The position numbers and the translations under genes are program-made. The notes below the pieces were generated by a model. The model saw only the letters and a list, made by a program, of their open reading frames with translations, was not told the origin of the DNA and searched no databases. From Taklimakanibacter albus (GTDB taxonomy: Bacteria; Pseudomonadota; Alphaproteobacteria; Rhizobiales; Aestuariivirgaceae), in assembly GCF_016595235.1 (NCBI RefSeq), contig NZ_JAENHL010000008.1:826614-890613 (forward strand): a stretch of 64,000 bases of DNA. Direction: 5' to 3'. Positions 8,435 through 17,561 of this stretch are shown one piece after another (within the stretch, counting starts at the first letter, position 1; each line of letters begins with the position of its first letter).

Positions 8435-8955
8435 AGCTCCCTCCAAGAACCTGAAGTTCAATGATCACGACTGTGAATCATCTTTGTTATTAAAGTATTT
8501 CCAGCTTGGAGTGCAATTTTAAATACATGAAACTACAATAATACTTGTAACTTATAGTAGAAAACTGAAGATATATTTCACTTCAGATGAATCGAAATCT
8601 ATATGAGGAATGGATATTCTGACCGGTCATGCCAAATTGAAAAGGGAGCGGGTCCAGAAGACCCGCTCCCCCCCGATAGGAGTGCGCCCGCGACCGGGGG
8701 CAATTTGCAGACAGCACCCTACCGAACTTGTTTATTATCACCAAAAATATGAAGCGCCTTCCCTATCCTGAATTTGTGCATGCGCTGCTCTTTGGACAGG
8801 GGCCGGATGAAAATAGAATACATATCATGAAAATCAAATAACTTTCAGTCCACCGGACAGAGCAAGTCCCTCTAATCGGACCATAATCCGCTATTTCATC
8901 TTAGTAATTCAAATACTTACATTAGCGTCAGGACGCGTGTGGACTTTGGTCGCAA
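8435..8955. other. AT-rich intergenic region upstream of the pilus operon
   Basis: No coding region is supportable here. The base composition is markedly more AT-rich than the neighbours (for example around 8480-8600 and 8740-8930). The region should hold the pilus operon promoter near the 8435 side, and the 3' end of the histidine kinase transcript on the other side. I could not place a convincing -35/-10 pair. AT-rich tracts upstream of pilus genes are common targets of MucR- or H-NS-like silencers; a MucR gene lies at 23837-24253, but a link is speculation. Confidence 0.5.
8644..8670. terminator. Perfect 11-bp hairpin, candidate bidirectional terminator
   Basis: GGGAGCGGGTC (8644-8654) and GACCCGCTCCC (8660-8670) form a perfect stem with the loop CAGAA. 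The 3' side on the plus strand runs into Cs rather than Ts, so it is not a textbook intrinsic terminator. The minus-strand side ends in a short A/T mix. It sits alone in the gap between the histidine kinase gene and the pilus operon. Confidence 0.4.
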
Positions 8956-10335
8956 CTACAGTACAGCCGGAAGTCGCAGCTTCACTGCAAGACCACCCAA
9001 CTTGGATTGGTCTAGACTTAGGCCACCGCCATACATGGCTGCCGTTTCGGAAACGATGGAGAGCCCGAGGCCCGAGCCCGGCTTCGTCTCATCGAGCCGT
9101 CGCCCGCGCACCGGCGGCTCCCTGCGCTTGTCGGGCGGCAGCCCCGGACCATCATCGCCGACCACCAGGTCGATCCACAGGCGGCCATCGGGAGGCGCAT
9201 CGGTGCTGGGGCCGACCGCGACGCTCACCTTCGACGTCGCCCATTTGCAGGCATTGTCGAGAAGATTGCCGGCCATCTCCTCGAGATCCTGCTTCTCGCC
9301 GCGGAACTTCGTGCCGCGTGGACAGTCGATGGCGATCGAGACACCTTTGTCGAGATGGATGCGCTCCAAGGTGCGCGCAAGAGCCGCCAGCACCGGCTCC
9401 ACTTCCGTGATGGAGCCCAGCGTCTGGGCGCGGGCGGCGCGGCGGGCGCGATCGAGATAGAGATTGACCTGATCGCGCATCACCTGGGTCTGCTCGGACA
9501 CTTTGTCGGCCAGGAAGCCGGGCTGTAGCTTCGCCTCGTTGTGCAGCACGCTCAACGGCGTCTTCAGCGCATGCGCGAGATTGCCGACCTGGGTACGCGC
9601 CCGGTCGACGATCTCCGAATTGGATTGAATGAGAAGATTGAGCTCGTCAGCGACCGGCTGGATCTCCTCGGGATAGAAACCTTCCAGCCGTTCGGCCTTG
9701 CCCTCGCGGATCGCCGTCAGCCGGTTCTGCAAGGTTCGCAAGGGTCTCAGGCCGAAACGCACCTGGACGAGAATGGCGATGAGAAGGCCGAGGCCGAGGA
9801 GCGTCAGCATGGCGACCAGCGTCTGGCGGAAGGCCGTCGCCTCCACTTTCAGCTCGTCGAAATTGCCGGCCACCATGAAGGAATATTGATCGGCCTTGTC
9901 ATAGAGCTTGTAGCGCTGCTCGATGACCCTGAGACGCGCGCCGTTGGCGTCATAGAGATAGAAATGCGCGAGCCCCTCCTCATCACGATCGGCGAGATCG
10001 GCCTGGGTGGGCTCGAGACGCTTTTCGAGCAACGAAGGCGAAGCGAGATCGACGACGCCCTGACTGGGCGGCGTCACCTGCCAGTACCAGCCGGACAAGG
10101 GCAGCGTGAAACGGGTGTCGGCAAGCTCGCTCTGAATGGCGGGCGAGCCGTCTTCATTCACCTCGACATTGGCGAGAAGCCCATCCATGACGGCACGCAG
10201 CCGCGCATCGAAATTGCGCTCAAGCGCCGCCTGGAAAAGGCTCGCCAGCAGAATGGCGGCGCTGACGAGCAGAACGATGGCGACGATGGCTGAAGAGACG
10301 ACGAGCCGTAGAGCGAGTGAGTTACGCCGCATCAT
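8956..10335 (-). CDS. feuQ: Sensor histidine kinase, FeuQ/PhoQ-like
   Basis: Inner-membrane sensor kinase, 459 residues. Two membrane helices (about 10-34 and 172-193) enclose a periplasmic sensor domain of about 135 residues. A HAMP-like segment follows. The phosphoacceptor is His255 in the H-box AHALKTP, then come the N-box (LLDNACKWA) and ATP-lid glycines (GDDGPGLP, GSGLGLSI). The AHALKTP H-box and the partner regulator resemble the FeuPQ/PhoPQ subgroup of alphaproteobacteria. Its start overlaps the response-regulator gene by 14 bp, so the two are one operon. FeuQ in rhizobia controls envelope and cyclic-glucan export functions; the target here is not shown. Confidence 0.88.
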   Translation of the reverse strand: MMRRNSLALRLVVSSAIVAIVLLVSAAILLASLFQAALERNFDARLRAVMDGLLANVEVNEDGSPAIQSELADTRFTLPLSGWYWQVTPPSQGVVDLASPSLLEKRLEPTQADLADRDEEGLAHFYLYDANGARLRVIEQRYKLYDKADQYSFMVAGNFDELKVEATAFRQTLVAMLTLLGLGLLIAILVQVRFGLRPLRTLQNRLTAIREGKAERLEGFYPEEIQPVADELNLLIQSNSEIVDRARTQVGNLAHALKTPLSVLHNEAKLQPGFLADKVSEQTQVMRDQVNLYLDRARRAARAQTLGSITEVEPVLAALARTLERIHLDKGVSIAIDCPRGTKFRGEKQDLEEMAGNLLDNACKWATSKVSVAVGPSTDAPPDGRLWIDLVVGDDGPGLPPDKRREPPVRGRRLDETKPGSGLGLSIVSETAAMYGGGLSLDQSKLGGLAVKLRLPAVL

Positions 10336-10993
10336 CCGGCTCGGACACGCAATATCCCATGCCGCGGATGGTCTTCAGCACATCGACGCCGAGCTTCTTG
10401 CGCAGACGGCCGACAAACACCTCGATGGTGTTCGAATCACGGTCGAAATCCTGATCGTAGAGATGTTCGACCAATTCGGTGCGCGACACCACCTTGCCCT
10501 TGTGATGCATCAGATAAGCGAGCAGGCGGAATTCGAGCGAGGTGAGCTTGATCGCATGGCCGTCGACCGTTACGCGGGCGCTCTTGGTATCGAGCAGCAA
10601 GGGCCCGCAAGAGATCTCGCTGGTGGCGTGGCCGGCGGAACGGCGCAGCAGCGCGCGCACGCGGGCCAGCACCTCCTCCATATGGAAGGGCTTCGCCACA
10701 TAGTCGTCGGCGCCCGCATCGAAGCCTTGCACCTTGTCGCTCCAGCGGTCGCGCGCGGTGAGAATGAGCACCGGCATCTTCTTGTCGGCGCGGCGCCATT
10801 TCTCGAGCACGCTGACGCCGTCGAGGACGGGCAGGCCGAGATCCAGGATGACCGCGTCATAAGGCTCGGTCTCGCCCAGATAATGGCCTTCCTCACCGTC
10901 CTTCGCGGCATCGACGGCATAACCCGCATCGGTGAGCGCCGTCACCAATTGACGGTTCAGATCAGGATCGTCTTCGACGACGAGTAGTCTCAT
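10322..10993 (-). CDS. feuP: OmpR-family response regulator, FeuP-like
   Basis: 223 residues: a receiver domain (acidic pair near residues 8-9, phosphoacceptor Asp51 in ILDLGLP, Lys in VAKPF near 101) and a winged-helix DNA-binding domain (LTSLEFRLLAYLMHHKGKVVSR, then DSNTIEVFVGRLRKKLG). The stretch LVEHLYDQDFDRDSNTIEVF is characteristic of the FeuP/PhoP-like subgroup in Hyphomicrobiales. The gene overlaps the kinase gene and is preceded, 33 bp upstream, by a small secreted-protein gene. That three-gene layout matches feuN-feuP-feuQ of Sinorhizobium. Confidence 0.9.
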   Translation of the reverse strand: MRLLVVEDDPDLNRQLVTALTDAGYAVDAAKDGEEGHYLGETEPYDAVILDLGLPVLDGVSVLEKWRRADKKMPVLILTARDRWSDKVQGFDAGADDYVAKPFHMEEVLARVRALLRRSAGHATSEISCGPLLLDTKSARVTVDGHAIKLTSLEFRLLAYLMHHKGKVVSRTELVEHLYDQDFDRDSNTIEVFVGRLRKKLGVDVLKTIRGMGYCVSEPDDAA

Positions 10994-11026
10994 GAATTTC
11001 CCCTAGTTCAGCCCAATGGAACGGGC

Positions 11027-11359
11027 TCAGTTCTGTATCGCACCCGTTTGCCCATCGACCCGAACTTTCTTGATTTGGTTCTGGACCTTGATGGTGGCAA
11101 CAATGTCTCCACTAGGCAAGGGCACGAGCTTCAAGACTCTGGAGTTTGCGATCTGGCTCTGGATGTTCCGGGTCACCACCGACAAAGGAATCGTCCGCGG
11201 GATCGTCGGCGGCTTGTTGATCTTGAACTGGTTGAGCTTGGGCTGGATCTGCAAATTCGGCTTCACCTGCAGCTGGATGTTGGGCGACTGCGCAAAGGCA
11301 GGTCCCTGGACAGCCAGCAGCGAGACTGCAAGCGCAGCTATGGTGAGTATCCGACGCAT
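11027..11359 (-). CDS. Small secreted protein with PepSY-like tail, candidate FeuN-type inhibitor
   Basis: 110 residues with a clean Sec signal peptide (ending PAFA-QS). A Gln/Pro/Lys-rich linker follows, then a C-terminal stretch VATIKVQNQIKKVRVDGQTGAIQ that resembles a PepSY strand-loop (VxVDxxTGxI). It lies 33 bp upstream of the response regulator on the same strand and is probably the first gene of the operon. In Sinorhizobium meliloti the small periplasmic protein FeuN sits in the same place and restrains FeuQ. Position, size and export support that role here, but homology to FeuN was not tested. Confidence 0.7.
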   Translation of the reverse strand: MRRILTIAALAVSLLAVQGPAFAQSPNIQLQVKPNLQIQPKLNQFKINKPPTIPRTIPLSVVTRNIQSQIANSRVLKLVPLPSGDIVATIKVQNQIKKVRVDGQTGAIQN

Positions 11360-11456
11360 TTCACGGGCAAGCTAGGCTCCATAAGATGAACCCCGCATGA
11401 ATGGCGGCGAGCCTGCCGCGATCCACGCTAAAGCCTTGCAGATATGGGAGTTTTCA

Positions 11457-11900
11457 ATGCCGGTTCAATTGCGCCCCATCACCCCTGGCACCATTGGCTT
11501 CGGTGAACTGGAAAGCGAGAGTCTACGGCATGGATTCCGGATGATCGGGAGGCTCCGGCAAGGTTGGGAGCGCGGTGCCGATCACCGTTTCGACCGACCT
11601 GGCGAGATGCTGGCCGGCGCCTTCCTGGATGATGCGCTCATCGGTGTCGGCGGACGCAGCATCGATCCCTATGCGGGTGATCGCCGGATCGGACGCGTGC
11701 GTCATGTCTATATCCTCGAAGGTCACCGCGGCGCCGGCATCGGCCGGCTCCTCGTCGAAAACGTCATCCGCGATGCCGGGCAACATTTCAGCCGACTCAA
11801 TCTTCGCGCCCCGCCGGCCGCCTTCGGTTTCTACGAGCATCTGGGCTTCGCCCGCGTCGAGGGTTTGGAGACGGTGACGCATCACCTGCTTGTTGCATAG
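11457..11900 (+). CDS. GNAT family N-acetyltransferase
   Basis: A GCN5-type acetyltransferase of 147 residues. The acetyl-CoA binding motif A is seen as RHVYILEGHRGAGIGRLLVENVI (Q/R-x-x-G-x-G/A equivalent GHRGAGIG), followed by LRAPPAAFGFYEHLGFARVEG, the motif B strand with the usual Phe-Tyr. The start at 11457 (MPVQLRP) is chosen because GGGAG lies about ten bases upstream; an in-frame ATG at 11397 would add 20 non-family residues. The substrate is unknown. It is monocistronic and ends at a strong intrinsic terminator. Confidence 0.85.
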   Translation: MPVQLRPITPGTIGFGELESESLRHGFRMIGRLRQGWERGADHRFDRPGEMLAGAFLDDALIGVGGRSIDPYAGDRRIGRVRHVYILEGHRGAGIGRLLVENVIRDAGQHFSRLNLRAPPAAFGFYEHLGFARVEGLETVTHHLLVA

Positions 11901-11903
11901 AAA

Positions 11904-11927
11904 AAGGCGGCCGTTGCCGGCCGCCTT
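11904..11927 (+). terminator. Intrinsic terminator of the GNAT gene
   Basis: AAGGCGGCCG (11904-11913) pairs perfectly with CGGCCGCCTT (11918-11927) around a TTGC loop, beginning four bases after the stop codon. A T-rich stretch (gctttttccc) follows a few bases later. An A-tract precedes the stem on the plus strand, so it could also stop transcription from the other side. Confidence 0.75.
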
Positions 11928-12189
11928 CAGTCCCCTGCTTTTTCCCTCGAAAAAACGAGTTGGAGGTTAAGTCATAAATGCGCGTCCGACCAGAAGTCCT
12001 TGCTCGATCAGGCATTTGCGCCACGATGATACAACACTCGTAACAAATTGATATCTCAGGATTATTTAGATCGATCCACAGAATGTACTGTGACTTTCAT
12101 GACACAGGCGTGGAAAAACTAAGCGAGAGCCCGGCGTAACTGCCCATAGATTTGGAGTGAGCGACTGCAAAGCTGCCGCCGCGATTCGG

Positions 12190-12645
12190 TCAGGCCGGAC
12201 GTTTGGCGCGCGGCAGCTTCCAGAGATGATCCTCGAGATCTTCCTCCGCGACGCCCTCTTCGGAGCGCACCTGGCCACCAACCGAAATGCCGGCCTCGGC
12301 GACAGTGCCCTTGCGTCCGGAAACCAGCGGATGCCACCAAGAGAGCGGCTGGCCCTTGGCGAGGCGGCGATAGGCGCAGGTGTCCGGCAACCAGTTGAGC
12401 TTGCCGACATTCTCAGGCGTGAGGCGCACGCAATCCGGCACCCGGGCGCTGCGGTGCGTGTAGTCGCTGCAGCGGCAGGTCCGGCGGTCGAGCAATTTGC
12501 AGGCGAGGTTGGTGAAATGGATCTTGCCGGTATCCTCGTCCTCGAGCTTGACGAGGCAGCAGCGCCCGCATCCGTCGCACAGGCTTTCCCATTCCTGCGG
12601 CGTCATTTCAGTGAGGGTCTTGGTCTTCCAGAAGGGCTCGCTCAT
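12190..12645 (-). CDS. YcgN-family cysteine cluster protein (UPF0260)
   Basis: A 151-residue cytosolic protein with the family's cysteine-rich core: CDGCGRCC near residues 23-30, then [22 protein letters not shown] and PDTCAYR. This CxxCGxCC-type arrangement is a CxxCxxCC zinc/iron-sulfur cluster domain. The biochemical role of YcgN is not established. The start codon overlaps the stop of the CofD-like gene (ATGA), so the pair is translationally coupled. The C-terminus ([17 protein letters not shown]) is a conserved family tail. Confidence 0.88.
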   Translation of the reverse strand: MSEPFWKTKTLTEMTPQEWESLCDGCGRCCLVKLEDEDTGKIHFTNLACKLLDRRTCRCSDYTHRSARVPDCVRLTPENVGKLNWLPDTCAYRRLAKGQPLSWWHPLVSGRKGTVAEAGISVGGQVRSEEGVAEEDLEDHLWKLPRAKRPA

Positions 12646-13820
12646 CGCGCGTGTCTTACGCCTTCCGCGGAAAGTTGCAAAATCTCCGCCGCCAGAAGCC
12701 CGGCATCATGCTGGCCGCGATGCCAGGGATCCTCGAAATCACGCGCGATGACGGCAATATCCGGCAAGGACCGCGCCGCGCGGGCGACGAAGCGCGCCGC
12801 GCCGACCACGCGCTCGCCCGGCACCGCGCTTTCATGGGCGAGCAGATGCGAAAGAACCGGCTGACCCGCCCCGGCATGGCGCACGCGCTCGGCCATCTCA
12901 TCGACGCTCAGCCGGCGGGTCTCGCGATCCTCCAGCATGTTGCCGACGAGGATCTTGGGGGCTTGGGCTCTTGCGATCGCCGCGGCGATGCCCTCGACCA
13001 GGAGATGCGGCAGGATGCTGGTGAAGAAACTTCCCGGCCCATAGACGATCGCATCGGCATCGGCGATCGCCGCGAGCGCCCGCGGATTGGCCGTGGCCGC
13101 GCCGAGCACGACGGTGGCGATCCCCATGGCAGCCTCTTCGTCGCCCAGCGCCGTGATCACATGCTGGCCTTCGATCGAGCGGCCGTCCTTGAGCACCGCC
13201 CGCAAGGTCAGATCACGATCCTGTGACACCGGCCAGACATTGCCGGCGATGCCGCAGAGCGATTTGAAGGCCAGGATCGCCGCATTGATATCGCCAGCCT
13301 CGGCGAGGAGCGCCCCGGTCAAGATGAAGTTGCCGATGCTGCCCCGCCTCAGGTCGAAACCCGGCCCGGCGGCGGTGATGAAAACCCTGAGATAGCGCAG
13401 GATGGCCTCGGCGATTTCCGGCTTCATCGCCTTGATCACCGGATGCGTGCCTTCAGCGTAGAAAGCCAGCTCGCGGGCGAGTGCGGCGGCGTTGCCGGTC
13501 TCCGACAGACGGGCATTGAAGATGCGCACCACATCGCCGGCATGGCCCTCGGCATAGGCCATGGTCATCAAGGCTTGCCGGATGTCGCCGACGGGGAGGA
13601 TATGCAAGGCCTCGCGGATGGATTTGGACGAACCGCCCGAATCCCAGGCCGGCACCAGCCTCGTCACCCGCACACCCTGGCGGATCAAGGTAATGGTCAG
13701 GTTCCGCGACGCGGTGCCGCCAGCCAGAATGACGATGTGAGGCCCGTCGGTTCCGGCCCTGGATCGAATTTCGTTCATTACCGCGTTTTTGCCAGGAACC
13801 GAGCCCAGGGTCACGCCCAT
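12642..13820 (-). CDS. CofD/YvcK-like protein (2-phospho-L-lactate transferase fold)
   Basis: About 392 residues. The N-terminal [11 protein letters not shown] is the nucleotide/UDP-sugar-binding loop of the CofD-YvcK-YbhK family. [16 protein letters not shown] and [11 protein letters not shown] follow, then [13 protein letters not shown] and [20 protein letters not shown], the family's second signature. YvcK/GlmR proteins bind UDP-GlcNAc and tune cell-wall precursor metabolism; CofD itself makes coenzyme F420. No other F420 gene is seen nearby, and the divergent neighbour is a penicillin-binding protein, which favours a wall-related role. ATG 13820 follows a GGAAAGGGG stretch; ATG 13778 is an alternative start. 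Confidence 0.85.
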   Translation of the reverse strand: MGVTLGSVPGKNAVMNEIRSRAGTDGPHIVILAGGTASRNLTITLIRQGVRVTRLVPAWDSGGSSKSIREALHILPVGDIRQALMTMAYAEGHAGDVVRIFNARLSETGNAAALARELAFYAEGTHPVIKAMKPEIAEAILRYLRVFITAAGPGFDLRRGSIGNFILTGALLAEAGDINAAILAFKSLCGIAGNVWPVSQDRDLTLRAVLKDGRSIEGQHVITALGDEEAAMGIATVVLGAATANPRALAAIADADAIVYGPGSFFTSILPHLLVEGIAAAIARAQAPKILVGNMLEDRETRRLSVDEMAERVRHAGAGQPVLSHLLAHESAVPGERVVGAARFVARAARSLPDIAVIARDFEDPWHRGQHDAGLLAAEILQLSAEGVRHAR

Positions 13821-13912
13821 TTCCGGCCCCTTTCCGTCATATTCTTCAAGTAAGTGGAAACCGCTCGCCAACCAGTGGTAAAAGGTTCGGCACAGGATAA
13901 CGGACGCCGATC

Positions 13913-16315
13913 TTGGCCAAATCGCCAAAAAAATCCAGCTATCAGACCATGATGTGGCTCGACTCCTATGTGAGCTCGGGCGTCTATGAGGTCATCGACG
14001 CGATCCGGCGGGGGATTTCGGCCTATTCCTCCTTCGTTCATCGCTTCCGTCTGTCGGGCGTCAAGCGGGTGATCATCGATCTCACCGACGACATGGCGAC
14101 CTTCGGCACGGTCATCGCCTTCGGACTCCTCGCTTTCGCCCTGCCACCCTTTTCCGGCACCGGAGACGTGTGGAACAAGGGGCGCGACTATGCGATCACC
14201 TTCACCGACGACAATGGCGAGATCATCGGCCGGCGCGGTATCCGCCAGGACGACGCCATCCCGCTCGAGGATATCCCGCCGCATGTGATCAAGGCGGTAC
14301 TCGCCACCGAAGACGCCCGCTTCTATCAGCATTTCGGCGTCGACGTGCTCGGCACCTTCCGTGCCATCATCCAGAATGCGCGCGCCAATGACGTGGTTCA
14401 GGGCGGCTCGTCGATCACCCAGCAGGTGGCGAAGAATCTCTTCCTCAGCCCCGAGCGCACCATCCGGCGCAAGGTCCATGAAGCCTTCCTCAGCCTGTGG
14501 ATCGAGGCGCGCCTGTCGAAGGACGAGATCCTCAAGCTCTATCTCGACCGCTCTTATCTGGGCGGCGGCAATTACGGCGTCGAGGCGGCGGCACAGTATT
14601 ATTTCGGCAAGTCGATCCGTGACGTGAATCTCGCCGAGGCGTCGATGCTGGCCGGCCTGTTCAAGGCACCCTCCAAATACGCGCCGCATGTGAGCATGGA
14701 GCAGGCGCGCGCCCGCGCCAATGTCGTGCTCTACCGCATGCTCGATGCAGGCTTCATCACGCAAGGCCAGCTGGTGCAGGCGCGGCGCGAGCCGGCCGAT
14801 CTCGTCAACTCGCCGGCCGTGGCGAGCCCCGACTGGTTCCTCGACAAAGCCTATGCCGATACGCTGGCCCTCATCGAGGCCAAGCACATCACCGGCGACT
14901 TTGTGATCGAGGTGAAAACGACGATCAACGCCAAGCTGCAGGAAGCCGCCCAGCGCATCATCAACAAGACGCTCGATACCGAAGGCCCGCAATATCACGC
15001 GACCCAGGCCGCGGTGGTGACGATGACGCCCGATGGCGCCGTCAAGGCGATCGTCGGCGGACGCGACTACGAAAACAGCCAATTCAACCGCGCCACGGAC
15101 GCGATGCGCCAGCCGGGCTCGTCCTTCAAGCCCTTCGTCTATCTGGCCGCGCTCCTCAACGGCTATACGCCGGAATCGACCGTGGTCGACGGCCCGGTTT
15201 CGGTCGGCGGCTGGTCGCCGCGCAACTACACCAACAAATATGGCGGCCGTGTCTCGCTGACGACGGCGCTGGCGAAATCATACAATTCGGTCCCGGTGCG
15301 GCTGTCCATCGATTTTGGCCGCCCGGCGATCATCGAGGCGGCACATAAGGTCGGGCTCAAGGCCAAGCTCGAGACCTGGCCCCCAATGGTGCTCGGCACC
15401 AGCGCCATGACACTGTTCGACATCACCACCGCCTATGGCACTTTTGCGCAGGGCGGGGTGGTGACCGAACCCTATACAGTGCTGGAGATCCGCCGTCCCA
15501 ATGGCGACGTTATCTACAACCGCGCCAAGGATCCGCAGGCGCAGGAGCGCGTCCAGTCGGTACCGGAAGAGAAGATCGCCGAACTTAATCACATGATGAA
15601 TGCCGTGGTCGAAGTCGGCACCGGAAAACGTGCCCTCCTCGGCTTCACGCCGCAGGCCGGCAAGACCGGCACCAATCAAAGTTATCGTGACGCCTGGTTC
15701 ATCGGCTTCACCGCCCATAACGTGACCGGCGTGTGGTTCGGCAATGACGACTTCACGCCGATGAACAACGTCACTGGCGGCCTGCTGCCTGCCGCCACCT
15801 GGAAGGAAGTTATGCTGTGGGCCGAGCAGCCGCAGGTCGGCACGGCCCTCCCCGGCGTGCCGATGGAAGAGCGCTATGTGCAATATGCGCTGGAAAATCC
15901 GGCGGCCCCTCTCGAAGACGTGCCCGACATGAGCGCTGACGATGTGATCGCCGATGCCGGCACGGGGACCGAGGCCCCGGCGAGCCAGACACCGACCGTG
16001 ATCACCCCCGGCACCGCCAAGTCGGCAAGCAAGACCGCCGTCAGCGATCCGACAGTGAAGGTGACGAAGCCGAAGCGGCAAAAGACGGCGTCAGCGCCGC
16101 CGCCCGAGGAGGATGTCGCCATCGTCCGCCCGAGCGAATCCGACGATCCGGTCATCAACGTGCTGCGCGATGTGTTCAGCATTTTCGGCGACGACCAGGA
16201 GCCAAAGGCAAAACGCAAGTCGAAGGACTCGGTCCTGGTGCTGCCCGACGCCAATACCAACAAGAAGCGCAAATCGAATGTCAAATATATGCGGCTCAAG
16301 CCGCGTGACCGCTGA
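13913..16315 (+). CDS. Class A penicillin-binding protein (transglycosylase/transpeptidase, PBP1A type)
   Basis: A bifunctional peptidoglycan synthase of 800 residues. A cytoplasmic N-terminus and one membrane helix (about 63-78) precede the GT51 domain, with EDARFYQHFG near 131-140 and GGSSITQQVAKN near 164. The transpeptidase domain has the three penicillin-binding motifs: SSFK (near 402), SYN (near 455) and KTGT (near 583). A Pro/Lys-rich low-complexity tail follows. The apparent start is a TTG at 13913; an ATG at 13949 is a possible alternative. The gene is head-to-head with the CofD/YvcK-like gene, with about 90 bp between the starts, so promoters probably overlap. Confidence 0.93.
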   Translation: MAKSPKKSSYQTMMWLDSYVSSGVYEVIDAIRRGISAYSSFVHRFRLSGVKRVIIDLTDDMATFGTVIAFGLLAFALPPFSGTGDVWNKGRDYAITFTDDNGEIIGRRGIRQDDAIPLEDIPPHVIKAVLATEDARFYQHFGVDVLGTFRAIIQNARANDVVQGGSSITQQVAKNLFLSPERTIRRKVHEAFLSLWIEARLSKDEILKLYLDRSYLGGGNYGVEAAAQYYFGKSIRDVNLAEASMLAGLFKAPSKYAPHVSMEQARARANVVLYRMLDAGFITQGQLVQARREPADLVNSPAVASPDWFLDKAYADTLALIEAKHITGDFVIEVKTTINAKLQEAAQRIINKTLDTEGPQYHATQAAVVTMTPDGAVKAIVGGRDYENSQFNRATDAMRQPGSSFKPFVYLAALLNGYTPESTVVDGPVSVGGWSPRNYTNKYGGRVSLTTALAKSYNSVPVRLSIDFGRPAIIEAAHKVGLKAKLETWPPMVLGTSAMTLFDITTAYGTFAQGGVVTEPYTVLEIRRPNGDVIYNRAKDPQAQERVQSVPEEKIAELNHMMNAVVEVGTGKRALLGFTPQAGKTGTNQSYRDAWFIGFTAHNVTGVWFGNDDFTPMNNVTGGLLPAATWKEVMLWAEQPQVGTALPGVPMEERYVQYALENPAAPLEDVPDMSADDVIADAGTGTEAPASQTPTVITPGTAKSASKTAVSDPTVKVTKPKRQKTASAPPPEEDVAIVRPSESDDPVINVLRDVFSIFGDDQEPKAKRKSKDSVLVLPDANTNKKRKSNVKYMRLKPRDR

Positions 16316-16351
16316 GACAATCGCGGCAATGACGGCAGGATCACCCCATCC

Positions 16352-16918
16352 ATGAAGCTCGGCTCCCTGATCAAGGCCGCCGGCATCCTGTTTCTCGGCG
16401 GCGTCATCGGCATCGTCACGGCGCAATGGTCGATCGAGCGGACGGCAACCGCAATGACGGCGGGCGGAGGCCCATGGAAATCATGGTTCTCCGGCACGGC
16501 GTCGATCCGCAATCCCTATGTCAATGCGCATTATCTGATGTTCGGCCGGCTGCCGCCGGCGCTCGGCCAGGAACTGCTCTTCGAGGCGACGCGCGACGAT
16601 GAGGGCGCCGGCCTCGATGGCGACTGCGACTATGTCATCCAGGGCCCGCGGCTTTCGGCACGCTGGTGGCAGCTTGCGCTCGCCGATGAGGCTGCCAAGC
16701 AGCCTTCCGATGTCACTTTCACCTCGCCGCGCCTCATCGCCGAGCCGGACGGCTCGATGCGTATCAACATCTCGCGCACCCCCAAGGCCGGCAACTGGAT
16801 GAGCCCCGGCGATCTGTCGCATTTCGCGCTGGTGCTGAAGCTCAGACCCGGCTCGGGCCTCAACAATGCCGCCTCGGTGGTGATGCTGCCGCGCATCAAG
16901 CGGGAGGCCTGCTCATGA
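16352..16918 (+). CDS. DUF1214 domain-containing membrane-anchored protein
   Basis: 188 residues with an N-terminal membrane segment (about 5-25) and a DUF1214-type domain (NPYVNAHYLMFGRLPPALGQE, then DYVIQGPRLSARWWQLAL and FTSPRLIAEPDGSMRINIS). The biochemical function of DUF1214 is unknown. The stop overlaps the start of the following DUF1254 gene as ATGA. The two domains are often found fused in one long protein; here they are split into two coupled genes. The pair follows the penicillin-binding protein with a 36-bp gap and may share its transcript. Confidence 0.82.
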   Translation: MKLGSLIKAAGILFLGGVIGIVTAQWSIERTATAMTAGGGPWKSWFSGTASIRNPYVNAHYLMFGRLPPALGQELLFEATRDDEGAGLDGDCDYVIQGPRLSARWWQLALADEAAKQPSDVTFTSPRLIAEPDGSMRINISRTPKAGNWMSPGDLSHFALVLKLRPGSGLNNAASVVMLPRIKREACS

Positions 16919-17472
16919 GGACCATCCTGTTCTGGGCCGCCGTCGCCCTGGTCCTCGGCGCCGTGGCGCATCTGAGCTACGTGCTGATCGCGCCGACCTA
17001 TGCGATGCAGCGGCTGATGGGCGGCAATCCCGAGGAAGGCAATGCCAACCGTTTCGTCCTTCTCGATGGGCCCGAGCAGATGCGTCTCCTTGGCGAGACC
17101 GAAAGCGAGGCGGTTACCGGCAAGTGCCTCTTCGACATCAGCAAGGGTGAATTGTCGGTGATGGCGGAGATGCCCGACACCTTCTGGTCGCTCACCCTTT
17201 ATTCCGACAAAGGCGCCGATCTCTACACGATCAATGATCGCCAGGCCGGCATCGACAAATTCAAGCTTTCGGTGAAGCGCGCGCCCAGCATCATGGAGCT
17301 CCTGAGCAGCGATCAGGCGGAAAAGGCCCGCGCGCTCGGTGACGGCTGGTCGGTCGAGGTTCCGGAATCCTACGGCATTGCGGTTTTCTGGGTCGCCCTC
17401 GATTATCCCGAGCAGCGCAAGCTTTTTGCCGACATCCTGTCGCGCTCGTCCTGCACGCTCAATCCGGCTTGA
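16915..17472 (+). CDS. DUF1254 domain-containing membrane-anchored protein
   Basis: 185 residues: an N-terminal membrane helix (about 3-22), a DUF1254-like core (DGPEQMRLLGETESEAVTG, then DTFWSLTLYSDKGADLYTINDRQA) and a C-terminal Cys in SRSSCTLNP. The function is unknown. It is translationally coupled to the DUF1214 gene by an ATGA overlap. As both proteins are membrane-anchored and co-translated, a heteromeric periplasmic-facing complex is plausible, but this is inference. Confidence 0.8.
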   Translation: MRTILFWAAVALVLGAVAHLSYVLIAPTYAMQRLMGGNPEEGNANRFVLLDGPEQMRLLGETESEAVTGKCLFDISKGELSVMAEMPDTFWSLTLYSDKGADLYTINDRQAGIDKFKLSVKRAPSIMELLSSDQAEKARALGDGWSVEVPESYGIAVFWVALDYPEQRKLFADILSRSSCTLNPA

Positions 17473-17561
17473 CCGGACGCGCATTGCACTTTGATCGCCA
17501 TTGACAGGCTCGCCCCGGGCACGTTCTAACCGTACCAAACGCAACAAGATCGGGGGAAGCG

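Noticed and set aside
12642..13820. Coenzyme F420 biosynthesis (CofD)
   Set aside because: The fold is the same, but no other F420 gene is nearby and the neighbour is a cell-wall synthase, so the YvcK-like reading is preferred.
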